Positions 34,213 to 47,580 are shown, counted from the stretch's first letter. The stretch is 64,000 nt of DNA from Myxococcales bacterium (GCA_002722845.1 PBND01000058.1:1-64000), one strand, 5' to 3'. Made by a program: numbers and translations. Notes: generated by a model not told the origin, from the sequence alone.

Positions 34213-35715
34213 ATGCGTCCCCTACTCCTAGTGATTCTGGATGGCTTCGGCGAACGGGAGGCCAGCCCTGACAACGCAATCACGACAGCCCATATGCCCA
34301 ACTTCAACCGACTCCGAGAGGAAGGGCTGTTTAGCCTCTTAGAGACCTCGGGAAGTGCGGTGGGCTTACCCGATGGGCAGATGGGTAACTCCGAAGTGGG
34401 CCATTTGAACCTTGGTGCCGGACGGGTCGTCGATCAAATCAGTGTGCAGATCAGCAAAACGGTGTCGATGGGGCAGCTTTCAGAGCGGCCCGAATTGAGA
34501 CAAGCGGCCGCAACGCTTCAGAGTCATGGGGGGACACTGCACCTCATTGGGCTCGTCAGTGGCGGCGGGGTTCACAGTCGGATGGAGCACCTCATCGGGG
34601 CAGCCCAAGCGGCCGTCGATCTGGGTGTCGAGCGAGTGGCTTTTCATGCCTTGACCGATGGCCGGGATACGGCCCCCACCTCAGGGGTTCAATGGCTCGA
34701 AGCGCTGGAGGCGGGGCTGCCGGATGGCGCCTATGTGGCGAGTATCGGTGGTCGCTTCTACGGCATGGATCGAGACCAGCGCTGGGAGCGGGTCGAAAAG
34801 GCCTGGGAGACCATCGTGGCGGCAAGGGGTCCCCAGGGCAGCAGTGCGTGCGGCGTCCTCAAAGCGGCTTATGCTGAGGGCGAAACCGACGAATTCCTCA
34901 CCCCCCACCACCTGCAAGGTCACGGGATTCAGGATGGCGATGCGGTGTGGTTCTTGAACTTCCGGGCCGACCGAGTTCGTCAGTTGGCTGCCGCATTAAC
35001 GCGGGCTGATGAACCCGGCTGTTTCCAGCGCCGCCTGCCCCAGTTGTCGGCCTGCTTTGGCATGGTCGAGTACCGCCATGATCTGAGCCTCGGAGTCCTT
35101 TTTCCAAGGGCCACCCCCAAAGAGACCATGGGCGAGCTCGTTTCTCGGCGGGGACTGGCTCAGTTCCGCATCGCTGAAACGGAGAAGTATGCTCATGTTA
35201 CCTACTTCTTCAACGGTGGTGACGAGACCCAATTCCCCGGCGAAAAACGCTTGCTGGTCCCCAGTCCTCGAGAGGTGGAGACCTACGACCAAAAACCCAG
35301 CATGAGCGCCCCGGAGGTCACCGACCACCTCATCGAGGCGCTAAACTCTGGCGACTACGGGTTTTGCTTGGTCAACTACGCCAATCCAGACATGGTTGGT
35401 CACACCGGCGTGATGGCCGCGGCGGTCGAAGCGATGGAGGCCCTCGACCACTGCCTGGAGCGACTCATCACGGCGGCTCGCCAGGCTGGCTACGCGGTGG
35501 CGATCACCGCGGATCATGGCAATATCGAGCAGATGACTCGCGCAGACGGCAGCCCCCACACCCAGCACACCACCGGGCCCGTCCCGCTCATCCTGCTCGA
35601 TTTCGCCGCCCAAGACCTAGAAGATGGTGCTTTGTGCGATGTGGCCCCCACCTGTCTCCAGGAGATGGGGATCGAGATCCCTGAGGCGATGACGGGCCGC
35701 GTCCTGAGCCGATGA
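34213..35715 (+). CDS. gpmI: 2,3-bisphosphoglycerate-independent phosphoglycerate mutase
   Basis: Glycolytic mutase, 500 residues (family about 510). Metal motif LLVILDGFG, catalytic Ser60 in [33 protein letters not shown], and C-terminal ITADHGNIE. Two adjacent ATGs (34210, 34213) are equally possible. It overlaps comF by 4 bases, starting the rightward run gpmI-comF-ribA-gyrB. Confidence 0.95.
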   Translation: MRPLLLVILDGFGEREASPDNAITTAHMPNFNRLREEGLFSLLETSGSAVGLPDGQMGNSEVGHLNLGAGRVVDQISVQISKTVSMGQLSERPELRQAAATLQSHGGTLHLIGLVSGGGVHSRMEHLIGAAQAAVDLGVERVAFHALTDGRDTAPTSGVQWLEALEAGLPDGAYVASIGGRFYGMDRDQRWERVEKAWETIVAARGPQGSSACGVLKAAYAEGETDEFLTPHHLQGHGIQDGDAVWFLNFRADRVRQLAAALTRADEPGCFQRRLPQLSACFGMVEYRHDLSLGVLFPRATPKETMGELVSRRGLAQFRIAETEKYAHVTYFFNGGDETQFPGEKRLLVPSPREVETYDQKPSMSAPEVTDHLIEALNSGDYGFCLVNYANPDMVGHTGVMAAAVEAMEALDHCLERLITAARQAGYAVAITADHGNIEQMTRADGSPHTQHTTGPVPLILLDFAAQDLEDGALCDVAPTCLQEMGIEIPEAMTGRVLSR

Positions 35716-36362
35716 AGGGTCTTCTTCGAGCGCTCATTCCACCGGCCCCCTGTCTTCATTGTCATCTGCCCCAACCCGAGCATCTGTGGCTCTGCGAAGG
35801 CTGCCGAGCCACGCTGGCGCCCGATGGAGGGACAGCTACGACGTTAACCGGTGGGCTGAACGTTGAAAGCGCCTTCTTCTACGGCGGTGCCTGTTCGGCG
35901 CTGATCCCCTACGCAAAGGATCCGGTTGAGCCCCCCCTGTACGCTTGGCTGGTAGCCCAAGCCGCGGAGTTGCCGAATGGCAGTGCCCTCGTTCCCGTTC
36001 CAACCCATTGGCGACGGCGCATCGAGCGGGGAGGCTGCCACACCACCGCCCTGGCCCGAGCCCTTTCTGCCCATCTTGATCTCCCCGTCGTCCACGCGCT
36101 GGAGCGCAGCCATCTGGCACCCAAGCAAAGCCAGCAAGACCGGGAGACCCGGCGCCAGGTTCGCCCAGAGCATTTTCGTTGTCGGGACCTGGAACTCCCG
36201 CCGGGCAAGGTCTTACTCATCGATGACGTCCTGACCACAGGCGCAACCCTCAGTGCTGCAGCACGGGCCCTGCTACAAACGCACGCCCTGGATGACCTGG
36301 GCGCCTGGGTCCTCGCTCGCCGCCCAGCGAGCAACGAGGGGTTTGGTCTGGCGAAACGGTAA
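35712..36362 (+). CDS. comF: ComF-family phosphoribosyltransferase-like protein
   Basis: 216 residues. N-terminal zinc-finger-like cysteines (CLHCH ... CEGC) and a C-terminal PRTase fold with VPVPTHWRRRIERGG, SQQDRETRR and the PRPP-loop VLLIDDVLTTGATLS. ComF proteins take part in DNA uptake in competent species, but the family is widespread and the role here is uncertain. Coupled to gpmI by ATGA. Confidence 0.88.
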   Translation: MKGLLRALIPPAPCLHCHLPQPEHLWLCEGCRATLAPDGGTATTLTGGLNVESAFFYGGACSALIPYAKDPVEPPLYAWLVAQAAELPNGSALVPVPTHWRRRIERGGCHTTALARALSAHLDLPVVHALERSHLAPKQSQQDRETRRQVRPEHFRCRDLELPPGKVLLIDDVLTTGATLSAAARALLQTHALDDLGAWVLARRPASNEGFGLAKR

Positions 36363-36385
36363 GCGCTTGGTGTAGGGAGCGCCCC

Positions 36386-36979
36386 ATGAAGACACCAATC
36401 CTCCCCCTCCCTGAGCCGGTTGCTACCGTTCCGACCCGTTACGGGGACCTTGTCTTTCACGCTTTTACAGATGCTTCGGGCCAAGACCACGTCGCGGTCA
36501 TCAGCGGAGAGGTCCGGGGATGTAGCGATGTGCTCTGCCGCATCCACTCGGAATGCCTGACCAGCGAAGTCCTCGGCTCGCTCAAATGCGACTGTCGCGA
36601 CCAACTGGACCTCGCGCTGCAGCGAATCGCCGAAGAGGGCGGGATCGTTCTCTACCTGCGCCAGGAAGGGAGGGGCATCGGTTTGGCGAACAAGCTCAGG
36701 GCCTACGCCCTCCAAAACGAGGGCGCAGACACCGTGGATGCCAACCGCCTCCTCGGGCTCGAAGACGACCTACGGAGCTACGATTTCGCCGCCCATGTGC
36801 TCAACGAACTCGGCGTCCAATCCGTTCGGCTCATGACGAACAACCCGGCGAAGATCTCGGGCCTTCGAGCAGAAGGGATCGCGGTCAACCATGAGCCCCA
36901 TCAGGCCGAAGCCGATGGGCAAGCGCAAAGCTACCTCGATGCCAAAAGAGATCGAATGGGGCATTTGCTCGCACTTTAA
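36386..36979 (+). CDS. ribA: GTP cyclohydrolase II
   Basis: First step of riboflavin synthesis; 197 residues, stand-alone form without the RibB domain. Zinc cysteines in CRIHSECLTSEVLGSLKCDC, then LRQEGRGIGLANKLRAYALQ and TNNPAKISGL. It lies 23 bases after comF and may share its transcript. The remaining rib genes are not in the window. Confidence 0.95.
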   Translation: MKTPILPLPEPVATVPTRYGDLVFHAFTDASGQDHVAVISGEVRGCSDVLCRIHSECLTSEVLGSLKCDCRDQLDLALQRIAEEGGIVLYLRQEGRGIGLANKLRAYALQNEGADTVDANRLLGLEDDLRSYDFAAHVLNELGVQSVRLMTNNPAKISGLRAEGIAVNHEPHQAEADGQAQSYLDAKRDRMGHLLAL

Positions 36980-37005
36980 TCCCTTGGCGCAATGAGTTCT
37001 CCCTT

Positions 37006-37026
37006 TACGTGCGCATGCGCGCGCGT
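37006..37026. promoter_or_regulatory. Perfect 21-base alternating purine-pyrimidine tract upstream of gyrB
   Basis: Every base from 37006 to 37026 alternates pyrimidine and purine, mostly CG/GC/CA steps, and contains the palindrome GCGCATGCGC (37011-37020) and the word ATGCGCGCG (37015-37023). It ends 30 bases before the gyrB GTG. Such tracts favour left-handed Z-DNA under negative supercoiling. A role in supercoiling-sensitive gyrB expression is inference. Confidence 0.5.
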
Positions 37027-37047
37027 TAAGGGGTAGCGCTGCATTGA

Positions 37048-39516
<2,469 letters not shown>

Positions 39517-39542
39517 GCTCGACCTCATCCATTCAAAACAAC

Positions 39543-39569
39543 AAAGGGGAGGCGCAATGCCTCCCCTTT
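39543..39569. terminator. Bidirectional Rho-independent-type terminator between gyrB and gyrA
   Basis: 11-base perfect stem AAAGGGGAGGC / GCCTCCCCTTT with a 5-base loop (39554-39558). Downstream on the plus strand is TTTATCGTTTG; on the minus strand the stem is followed by TTTGTTGTTTTG. It therefore can end both the gyrB and the gyrA transcripts. Confidence 0.85.
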
Positions 39570-39588
39570 ATCGTTTGCCTTCGCTTGG

Positions 39589-42252
39589 CTAGCTGTCGTC
39601 CTCTTCCGGCGCTGATGCCTCAGGCACTTCTGTGTCCTCGCCATCGTCGGAAGCTGCCTCGACAGGTGCCTGGGAGCCATCATTGGCCGGCATCTCCGCA
39701 GCATCCCCATCCACTTCGCTCTCGCCGCTCTCCTCATCCTCATCGTCGCCGAAATCTTGGATGCTGGCGGCTTTGCGCACCTTTGCGCCTTTATCGAGAT
39801 CGATGAGGCGAACGCCTTGCGTGTTGCGCCCAATCCGACTCACTTGCTCCATACGGGTCCGGATCAGCACGCCACCGGAGGTCACCATCATCAACTCCCG
39901 GCCGTCTCGCGCCAGGAGAATGCCCACCACCTTGCCATTACGCTTGGAGGTTTGAATGGTGATGATGCCTCGACCCCCACGGTTTTGTAGGCGGTACTGC
40001 TCCAGATCTGTGCGCTTGCCATAGCCCTTGGCGCAGATGGTGAGCAGATCTTCTTCTGGGTCGATATCCTCGGCCAAGGCGACCATGCCGACCACCTCAT
40101 CGCCTTCGTCAAGCCGAATACCGCGCACCCCGCGAGTGCCCCGACCCATGGGTCGAACCTGACTCTCTTCAAATCGAATGCTCATGCCGCTGGCGGTGGC
40201 CAACATCAACTGTCCCGCACCATTGGTGATCTTCACGAAGCGAAGTTCATCGCCCTCGACGATATCCACCGCGATCAAGCCGGTGGCTCGACGGCGACTG
40301 TAGGCCATCAAGTCTGTCTTCTTGATCTGACCATTCTTCGTTGCCGTCACAACAAACTGACCTTCTGCAAACTCGGGCACCGGCAAGATGGCGCAGATAT
40401 TCTCATCCTTTTGCAGGTGCTCAAGGAGATTGACCACCGGCCGGCCGCGGGCGTTGGCACCCAACTCAGGCAGGCGATGAACCTTCAGTTGGTAGCAGAC
40501 CCCCCGGTCGGTGAAGACCAGCAACATGGTGTGACTCTTCGCCACGAAGAGGTCGACCACGGCATCTTCATCTTTGGTCGCCATCCCTCTCTTGCCCCGA
40601 CCACCTCGGCGCTGAGTCCGGTAGGTATCGAGGTGGGTCCGCTTCACATAACCCTGCTCCGTCACGGTCACGACCATGGGGGCATTGGGGATCAGATCTT
40701 CTTCATCGAAGTCGGCGCTGATCTCGGCAATCTCGGTCCGACGCTCATCGCCAAACTCACTGCGAACATCTTCGAGCTCGCCCTTAATCACGTTAAGCAG
40801 TTCGCTCACATCGCTGAGGATATGAACCAAGCGAGCGATGGTCGCACGGATGTCCTCAAGTTCGTTGAGGATCTTCTCGCGCTCCAGGCCCGTCAGACGC
40901 TGCAAACGCATATCCAGGATGGCCTTCGCTTGCAGCTCGGTCAGCCCAAAGGTCGACTGCAGGCCAGCGCTGGCCTCCTCACCGTCCCGACTGGCCCGAA
41001 TCAACTTGATGACTTCGTCGAGGTTATCGAGGGCGATCACAAAGCCCTCAAGGATATGCTCTCGCTCCCGAGCCTTCCTGAGTTCATAGCGGCAGCGTCG
41101 ACTGACCACGTCCCGACGATGGGCGATGAACGCATCCAGCATGTCCGCCAGGGTACAAATCTTCGGTCGGTTGTCGTGAATCCCCAGCAAGATCATACCG
41201 AAGGTGGTCTGCATGGCCGTCTGCTTGAACAGCTTGTTCAGCACCACTTCCTTGATGGAGTCACGCTTTAGCTCGACGACCATGCGCATGCCACGGCGGT
41301 CACTCTCGTCCCGAAGGTCCGAAATCCCCTCGAGCTTCTTGTCACGAACCAACTCTGCGATCTTCTCGAGCAGTCGCGCCTTGTTGACCTGGAAAGGCAA
41401 CTCGGTGGTAACGATCCGCCAACGATCATTGCCCATCTCTTCAAAATGGGTCTTTGCACGAACCCGAATAATTCCCCGACCGGTCCGATAAGCCTCCTGC
41501 GCGCCGCTCGCACTGCAGAGAATCCCCCCCGTCGGGAAGTCCGGCGCCGGAACGTGGGCAATCAATTCCTCGGTGGGACAGTCAGGATGGTCGATACGAT
41601 GGAGCGTGGCGGTGACCACCTCGGTCAGGTTGTGGGGTGGAATACGGGTGGCCATACCCACCGCAATCCCCTCCGAGCCGTTGACCAACAGGTTCGGGAA
41701 TCGGGCAGGAAAGACGAGAGGCTCGTCCAGGGTACCGTCGTAGTTCGTACCAAAATCGACGGTTTCTTTCTCGATGTCGGCGAGAAGCATATTGGTGAGC
41801 TTCTTCATCCGCACTTCGGTGTATCGCATGGCGGCGGCGATGTCGCCGTCGACGCTACCAAAGTTCCCTTGGCCGTCGACGAGCTGGTAGCGCATGGAGA
41901 AGGGCTGAGCCATGCGCACGAGCGCATCGTAGACCGACTGGTCGCCGTGGGGGTGATACTTACCGATCACATCACCGACGATGCGAGCTGACTTTTTGAA
42001 GGGCCGGCTCCAAGTGTTGGACAGCTCGTGTTGAGCAAAGAGCACCCGACGGTGCACCGGCTTGAGCCCATCACGGATGTCCGGGAGCGCCCGACCAACG
42101 ATCACGCTCATAGAGTACTCAAGGTAGCTCTTCTTCATCTCATCCTCGATGGTCACGAGGGAGATGCGCTTCGCAATCTGCTGCTCCGGGATCGCTGGCA
42201 GTTCTGGGCTCTCGTCGTCGGGGTGATCCGGCGGCTGGGTATCGTCGCTCAT
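39589..42252 (-). CDS. gyrA: DNA gyrase subunit A
   Basis: Breakage-reunion subunit; 887 residues. Catalytic Tyr near 144 in [11 protein letters not shown], quinolone-region sequence [22 protein letters not shown], and the gyrase-specific GyrA box QRRGGRG near 545-552, which rules out ParC. The C-terminal beta-pinwheel is followed by an acidic tail of about 55 residues (Asp/Glu/Ser/Ala-rich), which in other GyrA proteins tunes supercoiling activity. The motif [19 protein letters not shown] has Gln where Pro is usual. Confidence 0.98.
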   Translation of the reverse strand: MSDDTQPPDHPDDESPELPAIPEQQIAKRISLVTIEDEMKKSYLEYSMSVIVGRALPDIRDGLKPVHRRVLFAQHELSNTWSRPFKKSARIVGDVIGKYHPHGDQSVYDALVRMAQPFSMRYQLVDGQGNFGSVDGDIAAAMRYTEVRMKKLTNMLLADIEKETVDFGTNYDGTLDEPLVFPARFPNLLVNGSEGIAVGMATRIPPHNLTEVVTATLHRIDHPDCPTEELIAHVPAPDFPTGGILCSASGAQEAYRTGRGIIRVRAKTHFEEMGNDRWRIVTTELPFQVNKARLLEKIAELVRDKKLEGISDLRDESDRRGMRMVVELKRDSIKEVVLNKLFKQTAMQTTFGMILLGIHDNRPKICTLADMLDAFIAHRRDVVSRRCRYELRKAREREHILEGFVIALDNLDEVIKLIRASRDGEEASAGLQSTFGLTELQAKAILDMRLQRLTGLEREKILNELEDIRATIARLVHILSDVSELLNVIKGELEDVRSEFGDERRTEIAEISADFDEEDLIPNAPMVVTVTEQGYVKRTHLDTYRTQRRGGRGKRGMATKDEDAVVDLFVAKSHTMLLVFTDRGVCYQLKVHRLPELGANARGRPVVNLLEHLQKDENICAILPVPEFAEGQFVVTATKNGQIKKTDLMAYSRRRATGLIAVDIVEGDELRFVKITNGAGQLMLATASGMSIRFEESQVRPMGRGTRGVRGIRLDEGDEVVGMVALAEDIDPEEDLLTICAKGYGKRTDLEQYRLQNRGGRGIITIQTSKRNGKVVGILLARDGRELMMVTSGGVLIRTRMEQVSRIGRNTQGVRLIDLDKGAKVRKAASIQDFGDDEDEESGESEVDGDAAEMPANDGSQAPVEAASDDGEDTEVPEASAPEEDDS

Positions 42253-42315
42253 TCGCTTAATTCCTTAAAAGGATATGCTCTTAAGCGCATTCGGCCGGCC
42301 ATCGTCAAGGACTTA

Positions 42316-42348
42316 ATGCGTGCGCGCATAATGCGCGCGCTCGCGCGA
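42316..42348. promoter_or_regulatory. Alternating purine-pyrimidine tracts between gyrA and mrp
   Basis: Perfect alternation over 42316-42330 (15 bases) and again over 42331-42340 (10 bases), followed by the palindrome TCGCGCGA (42341-42348). Contains TGCGCGCA (42321-42328) and ATGCGCGCG (42331-42339). It lies 64-96 bases upstream of the gyrA start and 67-99 bases upstream of the mrp start, in their shared divergent region. Z-DNA-prone; regulatory role inferred by parallel with gyrB. Confidence 0.45.
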
Positions 42349-42414
42349 GATCGCCGGTCATGCTTCTCTTGCCGGCCCTGGCACTGGCTGGCTAAGGGCG
42401 CCCACGAGGAACGA

Positions 42415-43521
42415 ATGACGATGGTGACCGAAGAAGCGATTCGAGATGCACTGAGCGCTGTGATGGACCCCGAACTTAATCAAGATTTGGTCAGTCTTGG
42501 CATGGTTGGCTCCCTCTCCATTCAGGATGACCTCGTCAGCCTGCGGATCGACCTCACCACCCCCGCTTGCCCCCTCAAAGACAAGATTGAATCGGATGTC
42601 CGAGCGGCGCTAAACCCCTTAGGCATCGCCCAACTCGACCTCACCTTCGGGGCCCAGGTCCGCAGTCAGGCCGGTGGGCAGAAACCCCTGCTGCCAGGCA
42701 TCAAGAATGTGATCGCTGTTGGTGCCGGCAAAGGCGGGGTGGGTAAATCGACCGTCGCCGTCAATCTGGCCGCTGCCCTGGCCCACTATGGTGCCTCGGT
42801 GGGTATTTTGGATGGGGACCTCTACGGCCCCTCCCTGCCCACCATGCTGAACCTCTCAGGGCCACCGCAAGTCACCGCAGATAAAAAGCTGCTGCCGATG
42901 GAAAGGCACGGACTTAAATGTGTGACCATGGGCAGCTTCGTGGCCAAAGACCAGGCCCTCGTGTGGCGGGGCCCCATGCTCAACAACGCACTGCTGCAAT
43001 TCTTCAGCGATGTGATTTGGGGCGAGTTAGACTACCTCGTCATCGACCTTCCTCCCGGCACGGGGGATATCCCTCTCTCGCTCGCTCAAATGATTCCGGT
43101 GGGCGCAGCCCTCATCGTCACCACACCTCAGGCCGTGGCAGTGGATGATGTTCGCCGGGCGAAAAGCATGTTTGACCAACTGAAGATTCCCGTGGCGGGC
43201 CTGGTGGAGAACATGGCGGGCTTTACCCCCCCTGGCAGCGACCAGGTCATCCCCATCTTCGGCGAAGGGGGCGGGGAACAGGCTGCCCAAGAATTTGGTG
43301 TTCCGTTTCTCGGCTCCTTGCCCATCGACCCCAACGTGCGAATCTGTGGTGATGGAGGGGTTCCTGTGATTCTTGAGGATCGGGACAGTCCGGTGAGCCA
43401 GGCTTTGGACAGCATGGCCCGTGGTCTCGCCGGCCGGTTAAGCGTGCTCGCCGAGACCGGACAGAGCCCCACAGCGCCCATTCCAGTCGACAACAGTGGC
43501 AAGCCTGGATGCGCCAGCTAA
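42415..43521 (+). CDS. mrp: Mrp/NBP35-type Fe-S cluster carrier ATPase
   Basis: 368 residues. N-terminal MIP18/DUF59 domain (AVMDPELNQDLVSLGMV, ACPLKDKIESDV) and a ParA-like ATPase with deviant Walker A GAGKGGVGKST (about 103-113), LDGDLYGPSLPTML, YLVIDLPPGTGD and VENMAGF. A carrier for Fe-S cluster assembly. The usual CxxC of cluster-binding Mrp proteins is replaced around AGFTPPGSDQ, so cluster binding may differ. The ATG at 42415 lies after GAGGA; 42421 is the alternative. Confidence 0.92.
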   Translation: MTMVTEEAIRDALSAVMDPELNQDLVSLGMVGSLSIQDDLVSLRIDLTTPACPLKDKIESDVRAALNPLGIAQLDLTFGAQVRSQAGGQKPLLPGIKNVIAVGAGKGGVGKSTVAVNLAAALAHYGASVGILDGDLYGPSLPTMLNLSGPPQVTADKKLLPMERHGLKCVTMGSFVAKDQALVWRGPMLNNALLQFFSDVIWGELDYLVIDLPPGTGDIPLSLAQMIPVGAALIVTTPQAVAVDDVRRAKSMFDQLKIPVAGLVENMAGFTPPGSDQVIPIFGEGGGEQAAQEFGVPFLGSLPIDPNVRICGDGGVPVILEDRDSPVSQALDSMARGLAGRLSVLAETGQSPTAPIPVDNSGKPGCAS

Positions 43522-45371
43522 GCCTGCTTAGCGGCGTTGCGCTCTGCCTCTGCGGCTGCCCCGAGGAGCCGACCGGTCCGATTACAGAAGATGAAGCCAA
43601 GGCCGCTCGCTTGGATGATCAGATCAGTGACTGGCTCAGTGTCCCCTACCCGAGCGACCATTGGCGACGGGACGATGGCAGCCCTAATTTAGAAGCCTAC
43701 CCAAACCCACAAGCGGCCGAGCTGGGCATCGACCTGATTCAGACGGTCGAGCAAAATACCGTCGGTTTTGCCCTCCAGCCCACCCTCTATGTCCAGCTAC
43801 CGGAGCCGGCGGGCGCCGAATTGCTCGGCCAGCACCCAGATGCCGCCCTGGAAGCGAGCAGTCCGGTGCAGCTCATCGCCCTTGATGGTGAAACGAAGCG
43901 CTTTAGTTTACGCATCGAGCATCGAAATGATCCGGGCTGGCTTGAGCCCGACCAACTGGTGATCCACCCGCTCATCGGCGAACCCCTCGCCCCTGGGAGC
44001 CGCTACGGCCTGGTCCTCCTGAACACCCTCCGTCTCGCCAGTGGTGATGGGCTGGGGCGTAAAGCATCAGTGCAACAGGCGCTCCTGGCCGAACAAGGCC
44101 CTCAAAAGACCCACCTCGCCCCCTTAAGGGCCCGTTTGGCCGACTACGGTCTCGATGGAAAAAGCATCGCCCTCGCCACGGTTTTTACCACCGACGAACC
44201 GGAGGCTGAACTGGCTGCGCTCTTGGAACAACTGGAGTTGAGCGCCCCGCCTACCCTGCGGGAGGCTTGGGACTACGCAGCCCGATATGACAGCTTTCGG
44301 CTCCACAATAACCGCTACGACGGCCTCCTCTTCATGCACGGCGAGAAACCCTACGCCCAAGAGGGGGGTGCCATCGAATGGCAGGATGGCTTTGCCGTAC
44401 CGGCCCGCCAGAATGAACCCATGCGAGTGGCCTTCGCCCAGCCGGAAGGTGTGATGCCACAGGGGGGGTGGCCTGTCGTCATCTACCTCCATGGGACCGG
44501 CGGGGATGTGGACAGCTTTTTGTCCGCCGGCGACCAAAGCCCCGCGGGCTTGCTGGCCCAACGAGGTCTGGCAAGCCTCGCCATCGAACAGCCGATTCAT
44601 GGATTACGGGGCACCCAGGACACCAACACGGACCTGCACACCTTCAACGCCTTCAATGCCACCAGCTCCCGCAACATCCTGCGCCAGGGCGCCTTGGATG
44701 TGATGAATCTCGTGCGGATGATTCAAGAAGGTCACCTCGACGACGAATCATGGCGTCTTAACCCCGATGCCATCATCTTTCTCGGCCACAGCCAAGGGGC
44801 CCTCGTCGGCGGCCTTCTCGCCTCTCAAACCGATGCGGTTCGCTGCTGGATCTTTTCAGGCAGTGGTGGCGGGCTGACCTATACCCTTCTCGATCGAAAG
44901 GACCCTCTCGATGTGGCTGAAATGGGCGCGACCCTCGCCCATTCTGGGCCTCTCTTTGAAGGCCATCCCGTCACCAGCCTCCTGCAGCATGCTTTCGAAG
45001 CCACGGACCCTCTATCCGCAGCGCCCCGCTGGCTAGACCGACCTGCGAGCTATCTGATGACCGTCGGATTTCAAGATGAGCAAACCCCGAAACGGGCCGG
45101 GCATGCCCTCTCCATGGCCGCGGAATTTCCCCTCCTGACACCGGTGGCGGAGACTCCCTGGCGCCACCGGCGAGATGGCTGGCCTGTCTTCGGCCCCGGC
45201 GAGATGAGTGAGACAGCGACTCGAGATGGCCACAAACGAACGGCCGGGGTCAGTCAATACCCCGAGCAGGACCACTTCACGATCTTCAGCCATGCCCGGG
45301 CGAAAATCGGCTACCTACATTTCGCCGAAACCTGTGCGGCTGGATCCCCTGAATTGCGAGCCAGGGATTAG
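43509..45371 (+). CDS. Lipoprotein alpha/beta hydrolase
   Basis: 620 residues. Lipobox LCGC (MRQLSLLSGVALCLCGC). A beta-rich N-terminal region of about 280 residues precedes an alpha/beta-hydrolase domain: oxyanion-side YLHGTGG, nucleophile elbow GHSQG with Ser428, and a late His in EQDHFTIFSH. A large lipase/esterase-like envelope enzyme, substrate unknown. It starts inside the last 13 bases of mrp, so it is probably translated from the same message although functionally unrelated. Confidence 0.78.
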   Translation: MRQLSLLSGVALCLCGCPEEPTGPITEDEAKAARLDDQISDWLSVPYPSDHWRRDDGSPNLEAYPNPQAAELGIDLIQTVEQNTVGFALQPTLYVQLPEPAGAELLGQHPDAALEASSPVQLIALDGETKRFSLRIEHRNDPGWLEPDQLVIHPLIGEPLAPGSRYGLVLLNTLRLASGDGLGRKASVQQALLAEQGPQKTHLAPLRARLADYGLDGKSIALATVFTTDEPEAELAALLEQLELSAPPTLREAWDYAARYDSFRLHNNRYDGLLFMHGEKPYAQEGGAIEWQDGFAVPARQNEPMRVAFAQPEGVMPQGGWPVVIYLHGTGGDVDSFLSAGDQSPAGLLAQRGLASLAIEQPIHGLRGTQDTNTDLHTFNAFNATSSRNILRQGALDVMNLVRMIQEGHLDDESWRLNPDAIIFLGHSQGALVGGLLASQTDAVRCWIFSGSGGGLTYTLLDRKDPLDVAEMGATLAHSGPLFEGHPVTSLLQHAFEATDPLSAAPRWLDRPASYLMTVGFQDEQTPKRAGHALSMAAEFPLLTPVAETPWRHRRDGWPVFGPGEMSETATRDGHKRTAGVSQYPEQDHFTIFSHARAKIGYLHFAETCAAGSPELRARD

Positions 45372-45390
45372 CCCCTCCGGCCCAAGGGGC
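45371..45390. terminator. Possible hairpin between convergent genes
   Basis: GCCCCT (45371-45376) pairs with AGGGGC (45385-45390) around an 8-base loop, between two converging stops. There is no U-rich run on either side, so intrinsic termination is weakly supported. Confidence 0.3.
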
Positions 45391-45392
45391 AA

Positions 45393-47498
45393 CTACCAGT
45401 GACAGCGAATATGATCGTAGTGGCCATTATTCGTGGCTTGAAGATAAGCATTCCAGTTGATGTTGTTCACGCTGATCTGGATGTTTCCACCACCAGTTAA
45501 TCGGTACTGATGCCAGGTCTGGTTGCTGTTATCCTGCTGACCTGAACTTGCTTCAACAACTCGCTCGTCGCCGGTGGCAAGCCAGCACCATTGCTGCCAG
45601 GAAGCGGGGTTCTGCTCATTGGAGTAGACCCGATAATAGCGGTTGTTATGTGCGCCCACAAACAAGCTCGGATGCCCCGTGAAATTATACTCGGCCTTGG
45701 TACAGGTTTGACCAGACCATTCACTACAGCGAACATTGATTTGTGCCCGTGTGACCACCAATTCGGTATCGCCTGGCGTTAAACGGTTCACCTGCTGACA
45801 GGCCTCATCGCAGGCTGGACCGCCATTGGCATCACCTGCGTCGCAAGTTTCCCCGCCGTTGATAACGCCATCGCCACAGTAGGCCGCCGCTCCCGCTGCG
45901 ACCTGACAGTCTTGAGCGCAAACCTCGCAAGCTTCTAGACCGTAATCACAGGCTTCCGTGACCCGGTTGCCGTCGTCGCAACCCTCCTCACCGTTGACGG
46001 CGTTGTCACCGCAAAAAGCGGTCTCCCCGAGGCTGAGCGCACAATCGGCATCACAGACCTGACAGGCCTCGAGCCCGTAGGCGCAGGTCTCAGTGATCTG
46101 GTTACCATCATCGCACTGCTCGGGACCATTGACCTGATCGTCGCCACAGTAGGCTGCAGCGCCAGCGATCTCATGGCAGTTCTCACCACAGACCTGGCAG
46201 GCTTCCAGACCATACTCGCAGGCCTCAGTGATCCGATTACCATCATCACAGCCCTCTTCGCCGTTCTGCTCGCCATCGCCACAATAAGCCACGGCGCCCG
46301 CTTCAAACTGACAGGCGGCGCCACAGACCTGGCAGGCGAGTTCGCCGTAAGCACAGGCTTCAGCGACCTGATTGCCGTCATCGCAGCCTTCCTCACCGTT
46401 CACGACCTGATCGCCGCAGTAGGTGGTTTCACCGGCCATGAGATCGCAATCAGGCCCGCAGACCTGACAGGCGAGTTCGCCGTAAGGACAGGCCTCCGCT
46501 AGCCGGTTGCCATCATCACAGCTCTCTTCACCATTTTGTAGGCCATCACCACAGTAGGCAGTAGCGCCTTCAACCAACGCACAAGAGGCATCGCAAACGA
46601 GGCAGGACTGAAGCCCATAAGCACAGGCTTCGAGCACGTCATTGGCGTCGTCGCAGGCCTCGAAGCCCGGGGCCCCAGCGTCGAGGTCCCGACGGGTGAT
46701 CCCATCGCCACACTGGGCCGGGGCGCAAAAATTACGACAGGCATCAAAGTCGTCCTGGTTCCCATCATCACAGCCCTCAACACCCGTCTGCACTTGCCCG
46801 TCACCGCAACGGGCAAGGACGCAGGTGTTGAGACAACTGTCGTCATTGGCCTCATTGCCATCGTCACAGGCTTCGCCCTCTTGAATCACACCATCACCGC
46901 AGGTGGCCGGCCGGCAGTTATTGCAGGCATCGGTGGGGTCGCCATTGCCATCGTCACAGCCCTCACCAGGACCCACGACGCCATCACCGCAGCGGGCTTC
47001 CTCGCAGGTCGTCAAACAGGCATCGTCATCAGCCTCATTGCCATCGTCGCAAGCCTCTTCGCCTTCATGAAGCAGACCATCACCGCAGCGGGCGGCTTGG
47101 CAGTTGCTCAGACAATCATCGCCGTCGACTGTGTTGCCATCGTCACAGGCCTCAAAGTCGGGGTGGCCTTCACTCATATCCGTGCGCAAAATACCATCAC
47201 CGCAAAATGCCGTTAAGCAACGGTTCGTGCAGGCGTCCGTATCCAGTTCATTGCCATCATCACAGGCTTCAAAGCCAATCTCCTCTAAGCTGAGATCCCC
47301 CCGAGTGATGCCGTCGCCGCATTGGGCCGGCCGACAGGAGGCGGTGCAAGCGTCCGTATCGACCTCATTGCCATCGTCGCAGGCCTCACCGGCCTGAATC
47401 TCCCCATCACCACAACTCGCCTCCACCTCCCTAATCACCACCTGTTCGGGACAAGCTAGACTCAAAGCAAAGAGACAAAGGAGGGTATAACGCAACAT
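45393..47498 (-). CDS. Cys-rich repeat lipoprotein (myxobacterial disulfide repeats)
   Basis: 701 residues. Start 47498 has TGGAG six bases upstream. Signal peptide with lipobox-like SLAC. Fourteen modules built on CGDGxxxxGEECDDGN follow: seven of the form CDDGNxxDxDxCxxxC, then six of a longer form with CDDGNxxxEACxYGLxACQVCxxxC, and one shortened final module (CDAGD). This is the DUF4215/myxo disulfide repeat type. A C-terminal domain of about 120 residues ([17 protein letters not shown] ... IRCHW) is unassigned. Likely a disulfide-rigid surface stalk presenting this end domain. Confidence 0.85.
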   Translation of the reverse strand: MLRYTLLCLFALSLACPEQVVIREVEASCGDGEIQAGEACDDGNEVDTDACTASCRPAQCGDGITRGDLSLEEIGFEACDDGNELDTDACTNRCLTAFCGDGILRTDMSEGHPDFEACDDGNTVDGDDCLSNCQAARCGDGLLHEGEEACDDGNEADDDACLTTCEEARCGDGVVGPGEGCDDGNGDPTDACNNCRPATCGDGVIQEGEACDDGNEANDDSCLNTCVLARCGDGQVQTGVEGCDDGNQDDFDACRNFCAPAQCGDGITRRDLDAGAPGFEACDDANDVLEACAYGLQSCLVCDASCALVEGATAYCGDGLQNGEESCDDGNRLAEACPYGELACQVCGPDCDLMAGETTYCGDQVVNGEEGCDDGNQVAEACAYGELACQVCGAACQFEAGAVAYCGDGEQNGEEGCDDGNRITEACEYGLEACQVCGENCHEIAGAAAYCGDDQVNGPEQCDDGNQITETCAYGLEACQVCDADCALSLGETAFCGDNAVNGEEGCDDGNRVTEACDYGLEACEVCAQDCQVAAGAAAYCGDGVINGGETCDAGDANGGPACDEACQQVNRLTPGDTELVVTRAQINVRCSEWSGQTCTKAEYNFTGHPSLFVGAHNNRYYRVYSNEQNPASWQQWCWLATGDERVVEASSGQQDNSNQTWHQYRLTGGGNIQISVNNINWNAYLQATNNGHYDHIRCHW
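45795..47445 (-). repeat. Coding tandem repeats encoding 14 Cys-rich modules
   Basis: Repeats of about 90-150 bases, recognisable on the plus strand by recurring CCATCATCACAGGCTTC-like and CGCCACAGTAGGC-like words. Similarity is moderate, so the modules are diverged rather than recently copied. They belong to the coding sequence and are not CRISPR. Confidence 0.75.
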
Positions 47499-47580
47499 TT
47501 TGAACTCCATTAGCAACCCATTGAGCCCGAGACATCAAATCAGGTCAAGTCGGCCCCCGAACGGACAGAGGTAGATCTGC

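Noticed and set aside
42028-42414. Longer N-terminus for mrp overlapping gyrA
   Set aside because: The upstream part is antisense to gyrA and Mrp homology starts at 42415-42421 behind GAGGA.
46173-47216. Plus-strand frames opposite the Cys-rich repeats
   Set aside because: Hydrophobic repetitive products that merely mirror the CDDGN repeats.
45795-47445. CRISPR-like regular repeats
   Set aside because: Repeat units are diverged, in frame, and encode Cys-rich modules; there are no unique spacers of constant length and no cas genes.
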